DNA from: a bacterium
GTDB lineage: Bacteria > JAJRZV01
DNA length: 20,257 nucleotides
Assembly (NCBI GenBank): GCA_024275095.1
Contig: JAJRZV010000019.1
Coordinates: 1 to 20,257 of the forward strand
Direction: 5' to 3'
A model generated the notes under the pieces. That model was not told the origin of the DNA, searched no databases, and was given only the letters and a program-made list of their open reading frames with translations. Below are positions 14,424 to 20,257 of this stretch, one piece after another. A program made the translations under genes and the position numbers. Numbering within the stretch: the first letter of the stretch is position 1; each line of letters opens with the position of its first letter.

Positions 14424-14432
14424 AGTGTATCA
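14424..14432 (-). promoter_or_regulatory. Possible extended -10 promoter of the 153-residue protein gene
   Basis: Minus-strand TGATACACT fits an extended -10 (TGnTAnnnT). It ends 7 bases before the ATG, which would make the message leaderless. The nearest -35-like TTGTCA (14451-14456) is at an unfavourable 21-base spacing. Confidence 0.3.
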
Positions 14433-14487
14433 CAAGAATCGGTCGGAATATGACAATATCTTGCGTTGCCTGTTTTAATGTTTTTTG

Positions 14488-15003
14488 TTACTGCCGTGTG
14501 AGCTTCAGCTGATTCTCTTCAGTATATACATCCTGACAGTAAACCCCACACCACATGTCGCTCCACGTGCCTTCCATCAGATCAGTGGTGAACTGGAAGA
14601 TACCCAGAACCCGTGGTTCAGAATTCATAACCGTTAGTTGAGTTCCGGAGATATTGCCTCTGAGATACATGGGTGACACGTCGGGCACGTAGCCGGTGGG
14701 ATCACATTGAGAATCGAGTACTGTAAAGTTCGAACCCGTGTATCTCAGTTCGATATTTACAGTGTAGTCAGTATCCCTGGTGATAATCATGGTGACTTCT
14801 CTCTCTTCTGAAGCGACCAGTTCGAGCTGGCTCGAGCAGTAATCAGTTTTGATGTAAAACGTTACAGGAAAGGTTGTTTGCCACGTTCCCTCCATTTCAC
14901 GTGCTGGAGAAAGTGGTCCTTCGCCATCACTGAATACACCGCAGGCTGTTAGAAGAAACCCCGTAAATAGTATCCAATGGCCTCGCTTTCTTTTTAGAAC
15001 CAT
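14488..15003 (-). CDS. Small predicted lipoprotein, unknown function
   Basis: The 171-residue protein has a classic lipoprotein signal: basic MVLKRKRGHW, a short hydrophobic stretch, and LTAC with the acylated cysteine at residue 21. The mature part is beta-rich and begins with a loose acidic/proline tether, then EMEGTWQTTF; a second EGTW occurs near the end (LMEGTWSDMWCGVYC). Repeated GTW openings and alternating strands suggest a small lipocalin-like barrel, but this is only a pattern. Four further cysteines could form two disulfides in the periplasm. ATG at 15003 is chosen because AAGGTG lies about 9 bases upstream; an in-frame GTG at 15015 would add four residues. It is the first gene of the minus-strand group and divergent from the flavoprotein gene. 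Confidence 0.72.
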   Translation of the reverse strand: MVLKRKRGHWILFTGFLLTACGVFSDGEGPLSPAREMEGTWQTTFPVTFYIKTDYCSSQLELVASEEREVTMIITRDTDYTVNIELRYTGSNFTVLDSQCDPTGYVPDVSPMYLRGNISGTQLTVMNSEPRVLGIFQFTTDLMEGTWSDMWCGVYCQDVYTEENQLKLTRQ

Positions 15004-15047
15004 TTTGATTTTCACCTTAACCCCCAGTGTTGAATTTTAAAAAAATA

Positions 15048-15056
15048 ATTTTAACA
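15048..15056 (-). promoter_or_regulatory. Extended -10 promoter of the lipoprotein gene
   Basis: Minus-strand TGTTAAAAT is a good extended -10 (TG-n-TAAAAT), about 45 bases before the ATG, allowing a normal leader. No good -35 is seen at 16-18 bases. Confidence 0.4.
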
Positions 15057-15084
15057 CATTTGCGTTACAAAACCTCCTATACAG

Positions 15085-15096
15085 TTCAAATTTGAA
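15085..15096. repeat. 12-base perfect palindrome in the divergent intergenic region
   Basis: TTCAAATTTGAA is a perfect inverted repeat located between the divergent lipoprotein and flavoprotein genes, upstream of the lipoprotein's -10. Its place suits an operator, but AT-rich palindromes of this size also occur by chance. Apart from this, the 220 or so bases between the two genes show nothing I can name. Confidence 0.35.
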
Positions 15097-15225
15097 ATGA
15101 TAATCGGTGAAAATAGTTGAACATGACGAAACAATGGGGTTTGTTTATAAGTTCCGGCCTGCAACTCCATACAATGGGCAGGGCAGGGGTGCAGGCTCAA
15201 CGACACTTGCGGTGTGAGGGTGTGT

Positions 15226-16584
15226 ATGGAACACATGAAGGTTGACATTATGGTAGCAGGAGGGGTGGCTGCGGGTATGTCTGCAGCTTCACAGGCGAAA
15301 CGAGTCAATCCGCAATTGCACGTTGTTGTATTTGAGAGAGGTCCGTACATTTCCTATGGGGCATGCGGCATGCCCTATTACCTGTCAGGTGACATTCCAG
15401 ACCCCATGCGACTGATCGCTCTCACTCCAGAGGAAGCGCACCAAAAGCGGGGAATTTCAGTATATACACAACATGAAGTACTGGACGTTGATCCTGATGC
15501 TCACACGGCCCTTGTGCGCGATCTTCTGTCGAACAGAGAGATCCTTGTTGAATGGGAGAAGTTCATACTTGCTACGGGCGCAAGAGCATGGACGCCGCCT
15601 GTAAAAGGGATGGATTTGCCCGGAGTTTTTGTCCTCAGGACTCTTTCCCATGCACTGGAATTCCAGCAGTTTCTGAATTCCCAGCGCCCCCGTCGTGCCG
15701 TGATTCTCGGTGGTGGACCTGTGGGATGCGAAATGGCGGAGGCACTGAAAAAACGAGGACTGGACGTTGTAGTTGTGGAGTTTTTGGAAGAAATTATGAA
15801 CACAATAGATGCAGACATGGGTGCACTGGTGCATGAGGAATTAAGGCGTAACGGTGTCGGCGTGCGCACTCACAGACGCGTGGAAAGGGTGGAAAGAACA
15901 CGGGATGGTCTTCACGTTATAATCGGAGAAGAAGTCGTGAACTGCGACATGATCTTGGTGGCCACGGGTGTGAAGCCCAATACGGAACTTCTCACAAAAA
16001 AGGGAGTCGCAGAGGGACCGGCCGGCTCCGTTGATGTGGACGAATACATGTGCACATCCTTTGAACACGTTTTTGCCTGTGGTGATTGTGCTGATGCACT
16101 CGACCTTGTCACAGGCAAAAAAGTATATGTGCCTCTCGGAACCACAGCCAATAAACAGGGACGCGTTGCAGGCGCGGTGGCTGCGGGTGTAGAAGTGAGT
16201 TTCCCGGGTATTGTGCAGACGGCAGCGGTTAAAGTATTTGACCTTGAAGTGGCCCGCACGGGGCTCTCGGAACGACAGGCCAGAGAGGCTGGCTTTGATG
16301 TTGATACCGTACAGGTACGCTCACGGTCACGCGCGGGTTATTATCCGGGAGGGACGCCGGTACACGTGAAACTTATTTATGAAAAAAATACAGGCAAACT
16401 GCTGGGAGGTCAGGTCATCTCCAGAGAAGGAGCTGCAAAACGCGTGGATGTAATAGCGGCCGTACTTTACTTTGGAGGCACAGTAAAAGACCTTTACAAC
16501 CTGGATCTCTCGTACGCACCACCCTTTGCTCCTGTTTATGACCCCCTCATCCTTGCTGCGCGCCGGGCATATCGATGGAAATGA
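15226..16584 (+). CDS. CoA-disulfide reductase / NADH oxidase family flavoprotein
   Basis: The 452-residue protein belongs to the single-cysteine branch of the pyridine nucleotide-disulfide oxidoreductases, which use FAD and NAD(P)H to reduce CoA disulfide, persulfides, polysulfide or oxygen. It has the FAD motif GGVAAGMSAA (12-21), the redox cysteine C47 in ISYGACGMPYYLSG, a second Rossmann motif GGGPVGCEMA (162-171), the flavin-contacting ACGDCAD segment and a C-terminal dimerisation domain. It lacks a rhodanese fusion. CoA-disulfide reductase, NADH oxidase and persulfide reductase cannot be separated by sequence alone. ATG at 15226 is preferred (AGGG 5 bases upstream); GTG at 15214 and ATG at 15235 are in frame. 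Thioredoxin reductase follows after 59 bases, suggesting a thiol-redox unit. Confidence 0.9.
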   Translation: MEHMKVDIMVAGGVAAGMSAASQAKRVNPQLHVVVFERGPYISYGACGMPYYLSGDIPDPMRLIALTPEEAHQKRGISVYTQHEVLDVDPDAHTALVRDLLSNREILVEWEKFILATGARAWTPPVKGMDLPGVFVLRTLSHALEFQQFLNSQRPRRAVILGGGPVGCEMAEALKKRGLDVVVVEFLEEIMNTIDADMGALVHEELRRNGVGVRTHRRVERVERTRDGLHVIIGEEVVNCDMILVATGVKPNTELLTKKGVAEGPAGSVDVDEYMCTSFEHVFACGDCADALDLVTGKKVYVPLGTTANKQGRVAGAVAAGVEVSFPGIVQTAAVKVFDLEVARTGLSERQAREAGFDVDTVQVRSRSRAGYYPGGTPVHVKLIYEKNTGKLLGGQVISREGAAKRVDVIAAVLYFGGTVKDLYNLDLSYAPPFAPVYDPLILAARRAYRWK

Positions 16585-16631
16585 CACGTGGACGAATCGT
16601 AACTAATTTAAACAAAAAGTTTTAACAAACT

Positions 16632-16639
16632 GGGAGGTG
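16632..16639 (+). promoter_or_regulatory. Strong ribosome binding site of trxB
   Basis: GGGAGGTG at 16632-16639 lies four bases before the GTG start at 16644, a near-perfect match to the 16S rRNA tail, and supports the non-ATG start. Confidence 0.8.
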
Positions 16640-16643
16640 AAGC

Positions 16644-17582
16644 GTGAGTGAACAGAACGTTTACGATATTGTGATTGTGGGCGGAGGACCTGCGGGCCTT
16701 ACCGCGGCTATATACGCATCGCGCGCACGTTTGAAAACCCTCGTGGTGGAAAAAGCTGGGTTGGGAGGGCAGGCAGCAATGAGTCACTGGATTGAGAATT
16801 ACCCTGGTTTTCCGGAGGGGCTCTCGGGCATGGACCTCACTGAACACATGCGTCAACAGGCGGAACGGTTCGGCACGGAGTTTGAATTTGATGAAGTACG
16901 AACGGTGGAAAAAAGCAATGGACTTTTTACTGTAAAGGCGTACAAACAATTCAGCAGTCGGGCTGTTATTATTGCAACAGGTCGCAGTCCTCGACGCCTG
17001 AACGTGCCTGGAGAAGCCGAACTGACGGGGAAGGGAGTGTCCTATTGCGCCACGTGCGACGGTGCATTCTACAGGGACGTGGCTGTTGCTGTGATAGGAG
17101 GAGGAGACGCAGCTGTGAAAGAAAGTCTGTTTCTCACACGGTTTGCTTCGCGCGTATATATTATTCATCGTCGGGACCGGTTCCGGGCCGAAAAAATCAT
17201 TGCAGAAGAAGCTCTTAAGCACTCAAAAATCGAACCCGTGTGGAATTCAGTGGTGGAAGCCATCGAAGGTGAAAACGGGGTTGAAGGTATCCGCGTAAAA
17301 AATGTGAAAACCGGTGAGGTTCACGTTATTGATGTAAAGGGGGTGTTCGTGTATATCGGCAGTATTCCAAACACCGAACCCGTACGCACTCTGGTACAAC
17401 TGGATGCAGACGGTTACATTGTTGCCGGTGAAAATACACGCACAAGCATGCCGGGCGTTTTTGCCGCAGGAGATGTGCGGCGCAAACCTGCGTATCAGGT
17501 TGCCACAGCAGTTGCCGACGGTGCTATCGCTGCCATGCAGGCAGAGGAATACATCACTCACGAAACAGGATTCGCAAGTTGA
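16644..17582 (+). CDS. trxB: Thioredoxin reductase
   Basis: TrxB passes electrons from NADPH through FAD and a disulfide to thioredoxin in the cytoplasm. The 312-residue length is standard for the low-molecular-weight bacterial form. It has the FAD motif GGGPAG (13-18), the redox pair CATC (C135, C138), the NADPH motif GGGDAA (152-157) followed by HRRDRFRA (175-182), and the C-terminal FAD motif FAAGDVRRKPAYQVATA. The HRRDxxRA stretch favours NADPH over NADH. The start is GTG. It lies 59 bases after the CoA-disulfide-reductase-type gene on the same strand; no terminator is visible between, so co-transcription is likely. No thioredoxin gene is in the window. Confidence 0.96.
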   Translation: MSEQNVYDIVIVGGGPAGLTAAIYASRARLKTLVVEKAGLGGQAAMSHWIENYPGFPEGLSGMDLTEHMRQQAERFGTEFEFDEVRTVEKSNGLFTVKAYKQFSSRAVIIATGRSPRRLNVPGEAELTGKGVSYCATCDGAFYRDVAVAVIGGGDAAVKESLFLTRFASRVYIIHRRDRFRAEKIIAEEALKHSKIEPVWNSVVEAIEGENGVEGIRVKNVKTGEVHVIDVKGVFVYIGSIPNTEPVRTLVQLDADGYIVAGENTRTSMPGVFAAGDVRRKPAYQVATAVADGAIAAMQAEEYITHETGFAS

Positions 17583-17595
17583 AGCTCCCATGCCT

Positions 17596-17623
17596 TTGAG
17601 CGGGGTTTGGTGTATGATATTAA
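17596..17623 (+). promoter_or_regulatory. Possible promoter of the SDR-proB-prmA operon
   Basis: TTGAGC (17596-17601) and TATTAA (17618-17623), with TGA just before it as an extended -10, are 16 bases apart. The match is moderate; the gene's ribosome site AAGGAGA follows just upstream of the ATG at 17653. Confidence 0.35.
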
Positions 17624-17652
17624 AGCTAATCATTTAACAAGGAGAGACGACA

Positions 17653-18738
17653 ATGAAGGGTAACCCCGTTCTTTTTATCACCGGTTCTACCGGTTTTATT
17701 GGAAAACGCTTGGTAAAGAAAGCACTCGAGAAAGGAGCGGAAGTATACGCTCTCGCACGTGAAGGTTCAGAACCGAAACTCCTGCGGTATCTGGAGCAAA
17801 AAAAGGTCTCTCCTGATGGTTTGTATTTCGTCATTGGTGACATATGTGCACCAGGTGTTATTAAAGATCCTGCTGTGGCTGAAGAGGTACAGGAACGCAC
17901 AACTCACGTGATCCACGGCGCGGCTGTATATGACCTCTCAGTACCCAGGCCCGTGGCAAAGCGCGTTAATGTTGATGGCACGCGGGCAGTGCTGGAATTC
18001 GCCAGCAAGGCGAAAAAGCTCAAGCGTTTTACACATCTCAGTACCATTGCTGTCTCGGGTGATTACCGTGGCATCTTTTATGAAGAGATGCTGGATGTGG
18101 GCCAGGGTTTTACAGACCATTACGGGCGTACAAAGTTTATTGCAGAGAAACTTGTGAGGGAATGGGAGAGTCGTTTTCCCGTAACCATCATTCGGCCTGG
18201 AGCTGTGGTGGGTGAGATGGCAACGGGAGAGACTGAAAAATTTGATGGCCCATACATTATGATGCGATTCATCTACGCATCACGCTGGCTCCACTTGGTG
18301 GTGCCGGGTAGCGACCAGTCATATCTCGAAGTTGTTCCTGTGGATGTACTCGCTGAGTTTATTCTCGAGATTACTCTGGACTCTGCCGCTGGCGGGCGCA
18401 CGTTTACTGTTGTGGATCCGGAGCCCATGAGCATGGGAGAATTTATCGATCGGGTGTATGAACGCATTAGCTTTTATAAACCTCTCTTCAAGTTCTCGCT
18501 CAAACCCGTTGCTGCTTTCGTTAAGGCACCGGTTATTAAGCCCGTACTCAATGTGGCCGGTCGCATTGCCGGTTATCCCGTAGAAGGTATTCACTACGTG
18601 ACTCGTGAAGTACTGCACGATGCCAGCAACACCCTGAGTTTCGCAGCCCGCAAAAACATGCGCCTTCCGCGCTTTAATGAGTATATAGATGCCATCTGTA
18701 CGTACTTTGAGAAGGAAGCACTCGGCCGGAAACATTGA
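17653..18738 (+). CDS. Extended SDR (NAD-dependent epimerase/dehydratase or acyl reductase-like)
   Basis: This 361-residue protein is an extended short-chain dehydrogenase: nucleotide-binding TGSTGFIG (10-17), HLST at 128-131, the catalytic Y157-G-R-T-K161, and IIRPGAVVGE (179-188). Extended SDRs include sugar epimerases, 3-beta-hydroxysteroid dehydrogenase-like enzymes and fatty-acyl reductases; the LxxxxxRxxVDGTRxVLE pattern and hydrophobic C-terminal part (281-305, rich in K, P, V) suggest a lipid or isoprenoid-linked substrate, but this is a guess. The start is ATG after AAGGAGA. Its TGA overlaps the TTG start of proB (TTGA), so the two are coupled despite no evident shared pathway. Confidence 0.85.
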   Translation: MKGNPVLFITGSTGFIGKRLVKKALEKGAEVYALAREGSEPKLLRYLEQKKVSPDGLYFVIGDICAPGVIKDPAVAEEVQERTTHVIHGAAVYDLSVPRPVAKRVNVDGTRAVLEFASKAKKLKRFTHLSTIAVSGDYRGIFYEEMLDVGQGFTDHYGRTKFIAEKLVREWESRFPVTIIRPGAVVGEMATGETEKFDGPYIMMRFIYASRWLHLVVPGSDQSYLEVVPVDVLAEFILEITLDSAAGGRTFTVVDPEPMSMGEFIDRVYERISFYKPLFKFSLKPVAAFVKAPVIKPVLNVAGRIAGYPVEGIHYVTREVLHDASNTLSFAARKNMRLPRFNEYIDAICTYFEKEALGRKH

Positions 18739-19820
18739 GTAAAAAAGCCGTACTCAAAGTAGGGAGCGCTGTCCTTGTAAATAATACGGGGAAGTTTTCA
18801 CTTCGCCGCATTCACAAAATCGCAGCGGACGTGGCATGTCTCCGCGAGAACGGATGGCAGGTGTTTGTGGTTTCTTCTGGTGCGATCATGATTGCCATGC
18901 ATCATCTTGGATTGACCGAAAGACCTTCAAAAGTGGAAGACCTCCAGAAGCTGGCAGCCATTGGTCAACCGAGACTGATGCAGGCCTATGAGCGGGCTTT
19001 CCGCCGCAGAGAGATAGAAGTGGCACAGGTGCTCCTTACACATTACGATTTTGAACGAAGAAATAGTTTTCTCAATGCTCGCCACACTATTACCTCACTG
19101 GCACGAGCGGGCTTTGTCCCCATTATCAATGAAAATGATACGGTGGCGGTGGAATAGATTAAGGTGGGAGACAATGATACGCTTTCGGCACTGGTAGCAG
19201 CAGCGGTCGAGGCGGATGCTCTCCTCATCATGAGCAACGTACCGGGAATTGTTAACCCTTCCACAGGAATCATAGAAAAAATGATCAATCCGCGCGAGCG
19301 ACCTGAAAAATACGACAGTGGCACAAAAACTCCGGCAGGGGTGGGAGGGATCGTAACCAAGTTTCGTGCTGCACGCATTGCCGCTTCGCATGGCATTCCC
19401 ACATACGTGGGCGATGGTCGAGACAAAACCTTCATTCAATCATTTCTGGAAGGGGCCTTTAGGGGCACTGTTTTTCCACCCGAAGACAGGGGATTGAGGG
19501 GTAAAAAACGCTGGATAGCCATCCTTCAAAAACCCAGAGGAACGATCGTTGTAGATGCCGGGGCGGCAGAAGCGTTGAGGGCGAGAGGTAAAAGTCTTTT
19601 GCCCCGGGGAGTGACAGGTGTGAGGGGTTCATTCAGCAGGGGTGATGTTGTAGAAATTTTTACTGAAGACGGTCACCTGGTGGGTCGGGGCATTACCGCA
19701 TACAGTGCACAGGAACTTCGCAAGATCCAGGGTTGCCGAACTTCGGAAATTGAAAGCATCCTGGGCTACCGCTATTCCGACGAGGTTATTCACAGAGACG
19801 AAATGATTGTGGAGCGGTAA
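18735..19820 (+). pseudogene. proB: Glutamate 5-kinase with PUA domain, interrupted by in-frame TAG (pseudogene or recoded)
   Basis: ProB phosphorylates glutamate, the first step of proline synthesis. The frame spans 361 codons from TTG (overlapping the upstream stop) to TAA, the full family length. It has LKVGSAVL (7-14), VVSSGAI (45-51), FVPIINENDTVAVE (127-140), then TAG at codon 141 (19155-19157), then IKVGDNDTLSALVAAAVEADALLIMS without any frame change, GGIVTKF, and a complete C-terminal PUA domain (about 270-361). In the family the sequence around the stop normally reads NENDTVAVEEIKFGDND, so one codon, usually Glu, is replaced. Everything else appears under constraint. Downstream restart at GTG 19164 lacks a ribosome site and would omit the catalytic N-terminus. 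proA is not in the window. Confidence 0.88.
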
Positions 19821-20257
19821 TGGAATTCGGCCGTTACCGGTGTTTCAGGGCTGTGTTCCGTGTAAATCCCGATAAAGAAGACATACTCCAGGGCCGACTG
19901 TTCGAACTGGGATGTACAGGTACAGAGTCACACGTGAAAAAAGATGCTGTAGTTGTTATTGCATATTTTCCCAGAGCGATTGAACACGAGATGTTTTTGA
20001 AGGCAGCCGGTGTCACCCCAGTGGAAACAGGCTTTTTTACCCTGGAGTTGAAAAACAATGAACTTTATCCAGTGGAAGTCGAGGATGCTGTTATTCTTCC
20101 AGCAGGGGAAACTCAAGAGTGTAAAGAGAAAACGCCGATTTTCCTCGTTTCAACAATGGCATTTGGCACGGGGAAGCATCCTTCTACAGAACTTGCCATT
20201 AAAGCTCTGCGAAGAGTCCAGCAGAGAGGATGGCTCGGGGCCCCATTTCTTGACATA
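19820..20257 (+). CDS. prmA: Ribosomal protein L11 methyltransferase-like protein (3' end outside window)
   Basis: The frame begins at ATG 19820, overlapping the proB stop (TAATG), and runs off the right edge after 146 codons. The first 90 residues form a small alpha/beta substrate-recognition domain, and the hallmark MAFGTGKHPSTELAI block (about 112-126) leads to the start of the SAM-binding Rossmann motif (FLDI) where the window ends. In the family this block reads AFGTGxHxTT and precedes LDxGxGSG. PrmA trimethylates lysines and the N-terminus of ribosomal protein L11. The visible N-terminal domain is somewhat divergent, so a related protein methyltransferase is possible. Coupling to proB suggests translation of proB matters for its expression. 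Confidence 0.82.
   Translation, partial: MEFGRYRCFRAVFRVNPDKEDILQGRLFELGCTGTESHVKKDAVVVIAYFPRAIEHEMFLKAAGVTPVETGFFTLELKNNELYPVEVEDAVILPAGETQECKEKTPIFLVSTMAFGTGKHPSTELAIKALRRVQQRGWLGAPFLDI

Noticed and set aside
16608-17222. 204-codon minus-strand open frame
   Set aside because: Antisense shadow of trxB, rich in Cys/His/Ser as expected from reverse-frame reading.
17584-17600. GCTC/GAGC stem after trxB as a terminator
   Set aside because: Four base pairs, long loop and no following T tract.
19164-19820. Second half of proB as an independent gene from GTG 19164
   Set aside because: No ribosome site at a usable distance, and the product would lack the catalytic N-terminal part; it is better read as the continuation of proB past TAG.
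1-20257. tRNA, rRNA, CRISPR array, insertion sequence or riboswitch
   Set aside because: I looked on both strands and found no cloverleaf, repeat-spacer pattern, transposase or long structured leader; gene spacing leaves little room for any.

Overview
The window looks like part of a chromosome from a Gram-negative bacterium of roughly balanced base composition. It encodes two predicted lipoproteins, an exported CsgG/FlgO-type TPR protein, an exported phospholipase-D-type nuclease and housekeeping enzymes. I see no phage, plasmid, transposon, CRISPR, tRNA or rRNA. I cannot name the species; the paired DUF4388 (PATAN) proteins and frequent GTG/TTG starts are unlike enteric bacteria. Coding density is very high: no stretch over about 225 bases lacks a gene, and many genes overlap at ATGA, GTGA, TTGA or TAATG junctions.

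Layout. (1) 1-3542, minus strand: a four-gene operon read leftward (exported TPR protein, SLC13/DASS transporter, exported PLD nuclease, membrane-anchored OB-fold protein cut by the window edge) from a strong extended -10 promoter. (2) 3660-4715, plus: a lone GH99-like glycosidase lipoprotein, followed on the minus strand by a pteridine-reductase-type SDR. (3) 5579-12508, plus: a seven-gene operon, purA - two DUF4388 proteins - pyrF - rlmB-type methyltransferase - coiled-coil protein - anmK. Purine synthesis, pyrimidine synthesis, rRNA modification and murein recycling are thus co-transcribed with two likely signalling proteins. (4) 12496-15003, minus: nucleotide-sugar dehydrogenase, an unrecognised 153-residue protein and a small lipoprotein. 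(5) 15226-17582, plus: a CoA-disulfide-reductase-type flavoprotein, then thioredoxin reductase. (6) 17653-20257, plus: an extended SDR, proB and the start of prmA, translationally coupled.

The main anomaly is proB. The gene is full length and its protein is conserved on both sides, but codon 141 is an in-frame TAG where the family normally has a glutamate-type codon next to the GDND motif. None of the 19 genes whose ends lie in the window stops with TAG (11 TGA, 8 TAA). A fresh pseudogene, a base-call error, or UAG read-through/reassignment are all possible; the sequence alone cannot decide. The second notable point is that both DUF4388 proteins carry a pair of repeats resembling the MshEN (type II secretion ATPase N-terminal) cyclic-di-GMP-binding motif.
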